Positions 25,576-38,200 of a stretch of DNA of 64,000 nt are shown piece by piece. Positions within the stretch are counted from its first letter, which is position 1; each line of letters opens with the position of its first letter. The notes beneath the pieces were generated by a model. That model did not search any database, was not told the DNA's origin, and worked only from the letters and a program-made list of their open reading frames with translations. The stretch spans positions 4,112,001 to 4,176,000 of the forward strand of contig JARCOQ010000012.1 of assembly GCA_029207755.1 (NCBI GenBank), read 5' to 3'. The position numbers were made by a program, and so were the translations under genes. Source of the stretch: Chamaea fasciata. Its lineage: Eukaryota; Chordata; Aves; Passeriformes; Sylviidae.

Positions 25576-28318
25576 GCTGTATTTCACCAGCCTGGGATGT
25601 TTCCGGTCTTAGAGCACTGTTACAGAGCTTGGTTTTGCACATTCTGCAAAGGGTGAACAAAGCTCAAATCACAGTATTAGCGCACGTGGTGGTTTCACCT
25701 TCCATTTTATCCACTTGGTCCGGTGGAAAACAAAAACTCACAACCCTGCACAAGTTAAGCAGAATGACATCTTGTGCCACTTGTCTACTCCTAGGATATA
25801 TCCATGTCCTCAAAGAGCAAAAACCTGCCCTCATCCACTTTTTCAAGAAGATCTTTTTGCCAGGAGAAAAGACTGTCTCAAGATTCCCGTCTTTTGCGCT
25901 AGTTTATAACCAAATCCCAACTTCAGTTTCTCTGGCTATTTTCTTATCCTCCAATCTACCAAACTGTGATGGTGGCAATTCAAAAGCCCCAAAGCAAAAA
26001 AAAATACTGTGAATTCTGCAGATGCAGAGAGGCACCTGCATCCAGCAGGAGCCAAAGCACTGAGAATGGGGAAGGACTAGAGTGACTGAGACAATAACTT
26101 GAAGTTTCTGAAGTGGCTTGACTGACGTGCCTGGTGGCAGAAGAACACAAGAAAAGCACAGTAAAAGATAATCATAGCAGCAGTCACAAAGGGTGCAAAG
26201 GGTTCAAACTTTGAAGAAGAGTAAATGGACCTATCTCTTACTCTAGTGACCCACAAAGAAGAGTCACTGTTGTTCTTGCACATTAAAGGATGACTTCCCA
26301 AAAAATCAGCTCCTCTTCCAGGGACAGGAAGAAACAAAGCTGCTTCACTTTATAGAAAAACCCTTTCAGTTTTACTGCCGCCCTAATGTAACACTTAAAT
26401 ACAGAACAAAACAAAGGCTCTGACACTTCATGACATCTTGACTGTCCTATCCGTGTATCCTGCCCTTGCTCTGATCACAGGGAAGAATTTCAAGCAAAGG
26501 GGGGTGATGTGAATGCTGAAGGCACTAAGAATAATATTTAACAAGCATTTCTCTGGTACAGAAAACACCGTCCCTCCTGCATCAATCTCCCCATCTACCA
26601 AGCTAGCAGGATAGGTGGGTGTCAAAGAGGAATCCAGGCTGCAGCTACCAGACCATGGTTTTCTACAGAACCAGATCACTCACCTTAACCTCGTAAAATA
26701 TGTTTCTCCTTAAACTGACAGTAGAAAGAGGTCAAGAAATGCTTTGGATTTGATCAAGCTGGCTTTTCAAGCTTGTCTACATTTTCTGACTCAATATGTC
26801 CTGAAATTGTGCTTTATCTTGGCAACCTTGCTGGGAGCATGCATCTTGCCTCAGCCCAAAAGCCACCACGCCTGTTAGCACAGATCTATGTTTGAAACCG
26901 CTTAAGCTGTTATTAACATCAGACAACTTAATTACAGTTGGACACTTCACATATGGTGCTTGGCACCTCTAGAAAAAACAGACCCCTCAGCAGGGCACTG
27001 ACATACGTGTAAAAACTCCACAGACAGACTGTCCTGAAATGGTAACCTGCGAAAGACTCATTGCCTTGTTAAACATACTCACCTCCTTCCAAAAGGAAGC
27101 CAGAAGAGAACTCCTGTACAGAGATCTATTAGTTTTAAAAGGTGATGTTGGTGCTACTGTATCCCCCAAGTAAACACTACTATTATAAAAAAAAAAGATC
27201 TGAGCTGCTGTTAAGCCAGATATGTTTGAGGGTTTCAAAAACTGTTTTCTACATTTATAATTGAACATACAAAGCAGTTTCAGCTCCAGTGAGGGCTTCT
27301 CAAATCATATTTGCATCTGCGAGTTACAGCTTAAATGTACTAAAGCATATATTTGTGTAAGCTACCATACCACATACTGACTGAAAGGCTAGGCAGCTTT
27401 GTAAATACACACTGAAAATATTATCTGACTTATTTGTATGTTGTCAAGAGACTGGAACCACTTCTGGGTACATAAGATACATTTTTAAAACTATCTAATT
27501 ATGTACAGTATTTAACTTGAAAGACCTGTAGCCATTTTGGCCTCTTAGGAAAAAGAGCATACATGTTTTATAACTCTAAAATAATGATTTCTAATAGAAT
27601 ATTAGAAAGCATTGCAGCCTTAAAAATTACACAGTCCAACTTAGTCTAATCAAGCAAGGCATACAGAGCACCTATAAGAGTTTATTTGGTGACACTACTT
27701 TGCACTGCGCATTGCTTCTGCAGAAGCAGTTTTTTCCCCCTAACTTTGTTTCCTTTTAAAGGTAGCAAGTAAATCAAAATAACCTTTGCTTTATATATTC
27801 AAAAGCAGTGGAAGAAAATCTCTATTTTGGTATCTATAAGAACACAATATCAGTGACCACAGTTAACGTTTATACTCAGCAAGCTCCAAGGTTTCAATAC
27901 ACACAGAACACATAACTCAGTAGTAGCTCTTAAAAAAGGGCAATTTATTTTTTTTCCACGTGCCAGCCACTGAATATTTGTCTCTCTTAAGTAGTGGCTC
28001 TGGAAGAAAGATAGCAAGAAAACAAGCATGCATTTTAAAGTGAAAAACATTGACCCAGTATTAGAGGTCTTTGTTTCGTTATTATGCAGTCCTGCTTCCT
28101 AACAGCAGGGATTCAGAGGCTATTGAGTGATGCAAACTGATGCAGAACTATGTCACTGTCCTTTGACATCCATTTCTATCCATCCTCCTCCTTGGAGTGG
28201 TATCCTCTGTGTATCCAGATTGGATTTTTATTTAAGACACATTTTTAAATTGACATTTATAGTCAGAGGCTGTCTGTGTCTACTCTCTACAGTGCAGGGC
28301 ACATTTCTGAAAACTGGG
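25576..28318. other. Unassigned non-coding DNA
   Basis: A plus-strand frame of 149 codons (25563-26012) extends from the CpG-rich patch but shows no domain I know. The rest is A+T-rich and featureless to the eye. No interspersed repeat is recognised. Confidence 0.55.
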
Positions 28319-28338
28319 AAAAAAAAAAAAAAAAAAAA
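28319..28338 (+). repeat. Poly-A tract, 20 A, followed by purine-rich sequence
   Basis: An uninterrupted A run leads into about 50 bp that is nearly all purine on the plus strand (GGAAAAGAGGAATGAAATGG and onward to about 28390). The open frame across it encodes only a lysine/glutamate-rich artefact. Confidence 0.9.
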
Positions 28339-28390
28339 GGAAAAGAGGAATGAAATGGAGGAAAAGGGAGACAGAGAAAAAGAATATGGC

Positions 28391-30099
28391 CCAGTAAGTA
28401 TTGAGGGAATCTCAAGCTCTGGAGAGATGTGTTCAACTCTCTGCTCTGCCAAATTCCCTGCATAAGGCGAGGAAATCAATTAGTACTTTATCTGTGAAAT
28501 GGGGATACTCAATTACACACAAGGGGATTATGAAACTAAATAAATAGTCACAAATTTCAAGTGATTTAGTCAGTATAGAAGTAAAAGACAAACAGTACCA
28601 AGAGAGAAACATATTAAGATTTGTATTCTACACACATATGCACAACAAAATTACTCCAGTGATTCTTCCCTGTGCAACAGAAACAAACTCATCTACACCA
28701 CCAGTTTCAACCACTATTTCCAGTGATCCCAGCAAGCAGCTCTCACACTGTGTCACAAACGGCCTGCACCTCCAGGATGGGTAACAGCATCCACCAGTTT
28801 GAACATGGATAAGAGTAACTAACCCGAGGAAGAAGCTATGGCAATGTTTCCTTCCTTGCAAGCATTACCAGACATGGGATAGAAGCTGTCCTCACCTCAG
28901 CTTCCTAGGCGTGAACAAGCCTGCAACTCCAGGTGATGAAAGCTGGAAGATTACCTCTGAAAGTGCTTGCAGTGAAGACAAATTTCACCAAAGACTGCAA
29001 TCTGACTTGGAGAATTACTGAGCTGCAGATTAGACTATTGTTTCTGTACAAGTAGAATATCTCAAAGATTTATAGCGAAAAAAATAGGTGTAACGGGTGT
29101 CATTAACAACTCATGAGCTCCTAACTGAGCACACACTGTCACATGAGCTACTGTATTTAGCTTCTGGAGTTAGCCTGGGAACCAACCCACACAGTGCCAT
29201 GTGCTGCCGCTGGCAAATGATCTTTTAATGGCAGCAGCTATATGGGGTTGCTTCCATTCAGCTACTTCATTCCAAGATGATGATTAATGATAATGAGAAA
29301 TTATTACAACTATCAGAAGTATTAGTAAATATTCCTACTGCTTGGTAGTCTAGAGAAGTCTTTGAGACTGATATCAAACCACATGATGCGTACCACAGAC
29401 CTAATTTTACATTTGATAACTTGAATTTTGGGAGCAAATTCAACACTACTGAAAGAGGAATCTATTAATTCTTTAGAGTGCCATAACAATGTTTAAGTTA
29501 TCAGTGAAGGAACTTTAAACATACAGTACTATCTCAACAATAAAAAACAGTTAAGGATTGCTGCAGTGTGCCAATGTTTCTTTCATGTACATTTTGTCCT
29601 CTTGATCCGTCACTCCCCCTCTGATGGCAGAAGCACACCTGGATTTTCAGTGACAACTTTTAAAATCTTAGAAACATTGACTAATTTAGCTTAGAATGGA
29701 ACCCTAAAGAACATCTAATGGGAGACAAAAAGTAAGCATGTGAGTTCCTGTAAAGATTAAACTAAAAACAACAAACCAACCACTTTCTCGACCCAGCTCA
29801 TGAATTTTAGGGAGGCACAGTGAGAATCTGGCCTGGTCAGTGCTGCTTCCTGCTGCAGCAGAGCCATGGAGAGAGAGGGCTGGCCCTGTGCTTGCCCAGC
29901 CTCTACTCACACCCTGTGCTCCTGGGGCACACGTGGGATGCAGTGAGAACACTTTCCAGATGGCTGAAAATTGTTTTCCTTAATAGTGTTGTCACTACGG
30001 TCTTAAATCTAAAGAGCCTCTGTACAGGACTTTTACTTGCCAAGAAAGGTCATTTATTAGGAAGAAATCAAGGAAATACATTTTGGCTTAGAATTTTTT
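28391..30099. other. Unassigned non-coding DNA
   Basis: No gene, repeat family or RNA is recognised. Open frames are under 100 codons except one of 134 codons (29820-30224, plus) that ends in T/G low-complexity sequence encoding repeated phenylalanine and is therefore not credible. Confidence 0.6.
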
Positions 30100-30224
30100 T
30101 TGTGGTTGGTTGGTTTGTTTGGGTTTTTTGGGCTTTTTTTTTTTTAAGAAGATTGCAAGTACTGTTGACAAAATGTTTCCCTTATTATTTGTGGGGGGGT
30201 TCTTTTTTTTTTTTTCTTCTTTAG
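30100..30224 (-). repeat. T/G-rich low-complexity region
   Basis: TTGGTTGGTTTGTTTGGG-like sequence, two T runs and a G7 run occupy this stretch. It is the opposite-strand version of the A/C tracts found elsewhere. It ends in a T run and TTCTTTAG that mimics a splice acceptor, but the sequence after it shows no exon-like open frame. Confidence 0.8.
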
Positions 30225-31095
30225 TCAGCTAGTAAACCTAGCAGGCTTTTGGTTTTTTCTCAGTGATCTGATTATTCATATTAAAATAATATAAAAAATA
30301 TAACCCATAATTTTTGAGCACAAATAATTTAATCCAGACATATTAATAGGCTATCTTTTTCTCCAAACACTACTCCAAGAGCATGCTGTAGGCAGTCATC
30401 AACTTGAAATTATTTTTATTAAAAAAGGATGTGTGTGCCTACAGCACACAACTCAAGAAATGTCTCCAATGAGGTAATATGAAACCATTTAGTGACAACT
30501 ATGTTTGAAAAAGCAAAGCAAAAATTAAAAACTGCAAGACACTTAATTGTATTTTCTTGAAAGCAGATATCTGGACCTATTAAACCTGCCTGAGTCAACA
30601 ACAACACTACTCTCTCCTCAATACCTCGTATGACTCTAAGACCTTAAATTCTCTCAGCTGGTATTTGCTGTCATTAGATCAGCTTTTAATTATCTGAAGT
30701 TATGACAATATATTAAATTAAGTCAGATCTCTTTTGAGCCTTGAAAGAAACTCATGTTTTGATTGCTCTGTTATTTTAAGAGTGTTTACCACTCAGTCCA
30801 TTACTGGAGGGCTCTGTAATCATTCCTTTAATCAGAAGAAGCTGATAGATTATGTATTTGGCAGACGCTACTCTTACAAACTAAACTTTCAACAGGTTTT
30901 CAAACTATAACAATTATTGGAAAAGGACAACGTCCATTTAGACTGGGATATGATATAATTAGCCAAAATTAGAAATACTTTTTGTAAGACTGTCTTCCAT
31001 TTACCCCACGCATTTAAAAATAATTCTTGAAATTGTAATAAATTTAAATTCAGAAAAAAATTTGGAATTTGTTTATACTTTTTTCCCCTCCCATT
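30225..31095. other. Unassigned non-coding DNA
   Basis: Strongly A+T-rich sequence with no gene or repeat recognised. Confidence 0.6.
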
Positions 31096-31192
31096 AAAAA
31101 AAAAAAAAACAAACAAAAAACCAACCAAACAAAAACAACAACAACAGCAACAAAACACCCACAAAACAAACCCAAACAACCACCATCAAAAA
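31096..31192 (+). repeat. A/C-only low-complexity tract
   Basis: A run of 14 A is followed by CAAA, CCAA and CAA units, with almost no G or T on the plus strand for nearly 100 bp. It is the longest of the A/C tracts in the window. Confidence 0.9.
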
Positions 31193-32129
31193 TTTATGGG
31201 TTTGTGGAAATTTTCAATTTCAACAAAACTCATATTTTCCCACATAATACGGTTTTGATGAAAATCATCTTGCAGGAACAATTCAGAAAAGCTAGGGAGT
31301 ACACAAGGATAAACAAGTCAAACTTAGCCATCCCTCTATATACAGTGGTGCATAATTTGTCAAAGTTTCTAAAAACTCATTCTGGTCATACTCAAAATCC
31401 TCTAAGACAAGGACTTGCTCCATGTGAAGGTGCTTTATTCAAACTTGAGTGCCCACTATAAGCCATCAGTGAGGTTTGTGGTCTGTTAATGCTTCTGTAA
31501 TATTTCCATTGTTCTCAAAAACCTTATTCTATCAAAGGATAATTCATCCTGTCTGAAAGATGACCCAGTGATTCAAATTTAAATATTTTTATAAGAGTTC
31601 CCAAACCACACCTTCCCTTTCCCTCAGTCTAGTTCTTTTCCTATTAACATAACATCCGTCATTTAATTAGTTATTACTTCTCTTAGACTTGATTGCACTC
31701 ACCCTACTACTGCCCATCCATAAAATTACTTTAAATACGTGGCAGTTGCCTCTGCAAAGCAACATTAGTTCCTTCTGTCCTCCTTTCTCTTCTACTTTCA
31801 AATTTTCTCCTGGCCATGGGTTACGACCACCTGGTGTTTCAGAGCTCTTTGCTGTTACAAAGAGCAGCTCCAATTTCAACTGCTATCAATTATCAATTCA
31901 AAGGCAAACTAACACTTAATACACCACTGATGCATTTACTTAAGTCTAAGCCAGAAGTGGTCAACTTTGGCCCCTAGGAGTGACATTGATGTTATTTTTT
32001 TTTTTTTAGACCTAAGATCTTAATGAAAAAGCAGCTTTGACTGCACAGTTGTAACCACCATAATTAACAGTTCATAAGCAATTCCATAATATAAAGAACA
32101 CCAGAAAACTTCCATTTTTGTTGCAGTTA
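31193..32129. other. Unassigned non-coding DNA
   Basis: A+T-rich, including a T run at about 31995-32008. No gene or repeat family is recognised. Confidence 0.6.
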
Positions 32130-32210
32130 TGTTGGGTTTGCATGGCAAGGTCAAAAGAGAATGGTAGATATGGACATGGAGACTAGTCTCTGTGAGAAAT
32201 GCTGAGTACT
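32130..32210 (+). mobile_element. LTR-like fragment, bird ERVL type (probable)
   Basis: TGTTGGGTTTGCATGGCAAG at 32130 followed by AATGGTAGAT and CTCTGTGAGAAATGCTG resembles the start of a common bird ERVL-class long terminal repeat as I remember it, including the TG terminus. Similarity fades after about 80 bp, so only the left end of a decayed solo LTR seems to remain. No internal retroviral sequence is present. The call rests on recalled consensus, not an alignment. Confidence 0.45.
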
Positions 32211-35200
32211 GCAGTGTGAAGTGATTTCACTCAGCTTAGTCGGAATTGAAATCACAGCCTCCACAGCCCTCCAGCAAAGTGGGAAAAGGGTTAAGTTTAC
32301 ACAATTTGTACAGTGCAGGAAGGTAGTGCTGAAGGGAAAAGAAGGATCTCACAAAATCCCCATACACAAAGCTTCATGAAATAGCTTCTCTGCAGAGATT
32401 CACAGCAAATTCACAGCACCAGACAGCACTAAATGGACTAAATATTAGTTCAAGCGGGGGAGTGAAAGCTATAACTCAACATTAACTTAGCCATAACTCC
32501 ATTTCTCGGCCTTTTAAGACGTTCTCAAACAGAAAACCCCTTCCAAGTTTTTCAGAAGAACACAGTGTGCACTGGAAGAGGTCCTCAAATTTGTGTTATA
32601 ATTAATAGAGAAAGCTGAAAGCCATGCAGGCCATTAACAAAAATTAGAAAAGAAGAATGTGATTTAGCAAGAGCTAACAGAACCGTAATGGAAGATCTAA
32701 AAAAAAGAGCAGCTGGCATATTACTGATTAAGACTGTATGCCCAGCAGACTTCCCAAACTTTTTATACAGAACACAAGTATACAACATCCATTTCCTCTT
32801 TGCTACAGGAATTCAACCACACCTCTCCCTCTGAAGTGCTCTCTAAAACATCAGGGGTAAACACAAAAGAAAAGAAAAATATTTTCTGAGTCTGAAATAT
32901 TCAGGCTCAGAAAAAAAGGATGCCATATTGAAACCAACAAAACCATGAGTGCAATGTTAACTTATCGCTGGGGAAAGAGGCACAACAGAGCAGCAGCAGC
33001 AAGTCACAGCCCCATTCGGGAGGAGGAAGGCCCCCACAGCACCTGCCCTTCATCCCAGTGCTGAACACACCAACGCAGTTCAGGCACTCCCTGACTCCTG
33101 TCACAACAGAACACACTGCTTACAAATACTGGAGCACGCAGAATTGTAATAAACTTACCAACTGCATTTATGAAAACACAAAGTAAAATATTTTTACATT
33201 GGGTAGCACTAAAACCAATGTGGGTCCTAAAAAGCTGTGTAGGATGTATAGAGCTATAAACTTGAAGAAAGATATAAAATATACATATTTTGAGAAATGA
33301 ATAAGAATTAAACCCCTACCAGTGGAATAATAAAGAACTGATTACTTTGAATGCTTAATCTCAACTCAGCTCTTAGTGCATCTAGAGAAGCTGTAGCACA
33401 GGAGTTCCTCAACCTCACACACGTGAAGTTCGTTCCTATATCCGTTCCAGCCTTGCTCATCCAACTGGTTTAAGACAGGAATGGGCTGACCTCGCTGAGC
33501 TGGCGGGCTGCACTCCAAAACCTGCCTACAGAGAGTGCCTGGGTTTAGTCTACAAGCAAGAAAAGGCCTTTGGGACCTAACTCAGCCGGGTGTGGGTGTA
33601 TGCCAAGGGTCACAGTGGGCTCACGGTGCCACCCAGCAGTCCCCTTTGTCCCAGCAGTTCTGTGCCAGCTCAGCCCGATGCAGCCATGGGCCAGCTCCTG
33701 GGAACTGCACCTCACCGAGCTTGTGCTGTCATGGGGAGTCTGTGCAAAGGTGGAAACCAAAATGTTTACCAAAAGCCACCCCTGGAGTCACACCAAAACA
33801 GACACTGCTGAGAGAGCCCTTAACTCTTTAACAATCACTACGAGCCTTGAATGCAAATTGACCTTGACCAACGCCAGAGCAGAAATATAATGGAAATGCC
33901 CAATTTGAATTTTATACACACAGAGGCTGTCAGGGCTTCTTTTCTAATTATTCTCCTTGTTCTCATTAGCTGGTGCACTGCTACTACCTTGCACAACACA
34001 ACAAAATCAGAGGAGCTTGTGATAATTAAGTTTTTTCCAGGAAGTGTTTGATCCCACAAAAAAAAGGCCAATTTAATATTGTATTTCTAAGCTGAGGAAA
34101 ATGTTGATGTTTATTTGAATCAGAAACATGAAAAAGTTAGAACACCACAAGCATTTGCATTAAAATTCAATCTTCACAAAGGCAAAAAAACCCCCACAAC
34201 CTGTCTGTAAACTTTCCAGGAATACTTTTTTTTCATTCTTTATTAAGATATAGTGATTCGTTTGTGCTGCAGAGCTGAGTATTTTAAAGAAGTGTCATGA
34301 TTAAATTGTACCTAGATGCATATATATAATTTATATACTTAAGGCCTTGATCTTTTGCAAAGAGTTTCAGAGCTTTTTGTGCATCTTTTCCCTGCAGTTA
34401 CAACTTCAGTTGTTTCTTTACATCACCAGCAGATGGGGCTCACTTATAGCTGAAATCACTGGACATTACACAATTTTATATTACAGACACAAATTATGTT
34501 GTACACACACATATTTCTACTGCATGCACTTTCATTTTCACAGTATATTTGCACACTTTACATCTCATGAGAAAAATCTATATTTTTAATTTACTGATAC
34601 AACTGGATATGGATTTTTTAACATTATTTTTAATAACTGCATTAATCTCAGAACTATTTTTACATTGTAAGCCCAGTTTAGATCAAGTTGATAGTAGCAA
34701 GAAAAGGGGATCTATTGGTAGATAATTAGTGCCAGCTTTCTAACTAGTTACAGGTTCGTGGGAGCTGGGATGAGGACTATCCTACTGCATGCCTTAGAAT
34801 CACAGAATGCCGTAAAGCCAGCTGCATCCAGTTCCAGTGTAATCAACAGCAGCAAAATCAAATGCAATTTTTTGGGGCAGTGGTTCAATCTATTAAGAAA
34901 CCTCCAATATTGTTTTGATGTACCAACATCCTTCCCTCCCCTTTTATTTTTTTAAGGTCAAAAAAGGAGGAGTGAAACCTCTCGCTGTATAGCCTGGAAA
35001 TTCAGTCAGGGAAATGCCCTATTTTTATCACCTACTTTCACTCTTTCTGAAGGCTTTCCTCTCTACATTATTTTCTCCCCCCTTCCCCGTTATACATGAG
35101 CAGTAATTCCCCTAGAAAATAACTGAGCTTCCATTTTAGCTATTCAAATTTCTCAGGACGGATTTTGAGAGTGCAGAAGGGCTTTAGCCTGTTCTCTCAG

Positions 35201-38200
35201 TCCAAGTAAGCAGCACTGGGAACCCTCTGGTTGATGTCAATCAGAAACACACTGTGCTCAGGTTAAGCAGCAGCAGGGACCCTCAACTGCATATTTGATA
35301 GAGAGATTCCATAATAGAAGACAAATAAAGGAGGCAAGAATTGCAAAATGAAAGAGAATGACTTTTGAATCCATCAAATGCTCACCACCAGAGTGGTGAG
35401 AAAATAAAACTAAAATTAAAACAAGTGCAAATCCATTTCATTATTCATAGTTTAGAGCTGCAGACAATATATTAAAAAAATTCTGTGACTTCATCTTTGA
35501 AGACTCCAGGGGGCTTATCAGACCTGGCTTCTGCACAGGCTAATCCTAATTCTGCATTATAAACTCTATCTCAAACAAGAGCACCTCTGAATGCATGGTT
35601 TGGCAGCACCCACTTGATTTCCATGGTGCCTACTGCTGTAGTGCCCTGTCGATATTTTTCAACAAACATAATCACAAGAGTATCTTTTCAGACAGTGAAA
35701 TTTCAGACAGCAATTGATTAGCTCTCAAGACTCATCAGGTTTTAAATAAAACCTGTATGCAGAAAAGAGTCTTTCACACATCACCAAAACACAGTGACAA
35801 AAATCAGCCCTGAACACCAAATGTTTTGATGCCAGTTCATTTCTCTAAATGGGTGCCTGGACTGAAAATCCCTCAGTCCTAAAACAGGACTCGACAGAAA
35901 TACACAGAGTTTGCAAAATATCACTTGTTAAGGAGTCTGAAAAGCTAATTCTGCAAATAATTAGGTATTTTAAAAAATATTAGCCTGCTTCTGCAATATT
36001 TTCTTTTAGTGGATGCTGAATTTAACCCTGATATTTTGAATTTAATTTCACACTAGCATAATCCTGAGATAATCCCTGAAACTCTAACTATGGAAAGCAA
36101 CTTCAGGCTTTGTGGTGATGCGTCCTAATTTCTGCCTTTCACAAAATGTTGTTAGAGTTTTAGAGATCACTGTTAGAGATCTTTATTTCCTTCTTGATAC
36201 TGGAGAGCCTTTTCTGGCTGCAGATCTAGGAGGCAGGGGAAGCAGTTTGCCCGGGCAGCCACTGGTCCCATGGCCAATGCCCTGCCTACAGGTGGGACAG
36301 CCCCAAGGAGGAGGAACAGGAGCACAGCAGCCCAAAGTCACCAGGGAGAGAAAGCAGACAACTAAACAGGCACAGGCTGCCACAAACATCACCCACTCTC
36401 AGCCTTGGGCTACAGCTACAGCTGAGCAGAGGGACAAAAGTGGAAAATGAGAAACAAAACTCCTTAGGGAGAACAGGCAACTAAGGTCTGATCATCCAAA
36501 AGATAAGAGAAGGAGGAAAGAAAAGGATTTACCTCGTGTTTAGCCATGTCTCCCAGAAGGCTGAAGAAGTGAACACTACTACTCTCACACAAAGAGAGAA
36601 CAACAGTGGAGTGCTGAGACTTGTGTGAACAAGTAAGAGACATCACCATGTACAGTGTTGAAAGACACTCATGAGCTTCAAGTCACCTGGATTGCACTTG
36701 CTTTTTAGATGTTTGTATGAACCAACCCCAGTTTTCCAAATCTTCCAGGTTCTTCCACTATATGACCAATACCTGTTTTTGCAGGGTAATGGTTGTGCTA
36801 ACACTGACTCACAAATATGCTGTTTCTCCCAAGAAATCCAGGGCAAGAAGCAGAATGATTTTAAATGAAAAACATGGTCAAAAGTTCCTGTATAATTCCT
36901 TGAGAGGCCAATTTCCATCACATTTCAACTCAACACGGGCAGGTGGTTAAGAAAGCTTAACAGTGACTATCTTTCACCAGCAACACCATTTTAATTAATA
37001 CATTGTTATTACAATGGATTTGGATTAAAAAACCCCAAAGTTATTTTGCAGCTAGTACAGTAATAGATAGACAAAGCTGAACACATCCAATATTTCATAT
37101 TCAGAACTGAGGCTAGCACCAAAACAGCTGCTATTGAGCAACTTGAGAAGTTGGATGAATCCACTCCACTTTGATGTATAGCCCAGTTGATTTATATCTG
37201 ACTTCAACTACTGAATCCAGCAGCAGAAGTACATTTTTTTTCTTTTATGCTCCAGACTGGCACAAAACAGACCCAAAGGTACATCCTTGAAATGTAGTTT
37301 TTGTGCATTACTGGAATATGCCTACGTGGTCATCAGACCAAACTGCTTCCAATTTTCATGACATATACTATAAGCATGTTTTTAGCTTTTTCATGCTGAT
37401 TCTATTGGTTCCTTAATAGAATCATACAAACAATCTCCTATGAACAATCAAGACCATTGCATACAATGCAATCTGTCACGAATTTTTGTTTCACATATGC
37501 ATGACCAAGACATTATTTCTGTCTCTAAAGGCTGCAGAGTCCTGGTAGACTGGGTGAGATCCAGACAGCCCCATCTGTGGCTTTCAGAGTAAGGCTTGTG
37601 ACCCAAATGCATCTGAAAATGTGTTGTCTTCTGCTGTAACAGCCCTTTGGTAAGGTGACCACCAGGAAAATGTTAAAACACTGCTGCAATACTTTTACAT
37701 TGCATCCATAATTTGGCAGTCAAAGCTTTGACATAAATCTTTAAATTTACTCATTTGCGCGGCTCGAAAGTGCAGAAGAGTTTTGGCACACCAAACAAAC
37801 TTTAGTAGACTGACCTTGAACATTTATTTATTCTTACAGTACACCAGCAGCTATAGAGAAACATATTTAAACATAAAGGCCTTTCCTGAAGAGCTTCCAC
37901 TGGAATGCTCGACAAGACCATGACGAGCAGTAGGAAGGCAGAGGGATCCGCACTGAGAAAAGGAAGAGCCACTGTAACAGGACCACAAGACAAGTTCACT
38001 TAGCAAGGGTGCAGTTTGCAGATATGTGAGCTTTCCAAGAACTAATTGCTGTTCTTGTGGGTGAAAAAAATAAAAGTGAACACTTAACAGTTTTAAATGG
38101 AGCTGAATAAATGTGGAGGAAGAAATAATGTTTGATGCAAAGTGTGAAAAGAAAAAGGTCTCAAGGCTCATATAATTTACAGAGGAGGCAAACAAGAATT

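Noticed and set aside
25158..25656. Three overlapping frames of 118-123 codons
   Set aside because: They cross from CR1 into the CpG-rich patch on both strands. Simultaneous openness is typical of G+C-rich non-coding DNA.
26195..26215. GGTTCAAAC, like a tRNA B box
   Set aside because: No A box, cloverleaf or terminator lies at the right distance.
30201..30224. Splice-acceptor-like T run ending in TTCTTTAG
   Set aside because: It is part of T/G low-complexity DNA, and no exon-like frame or donor follows.
34796..34812. AGAATCACAGAATG, similar to the CR1 terminal motif
   Set aside because: Only about 14 bases match and the next part of the CR1 consensus is absent, so it is too short to call.
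35381..35400. Perfect 8-bp hairpin with CAGA loop
   Set aside because: It is short enough to arise by chance in 64 kb and has no companion feature.
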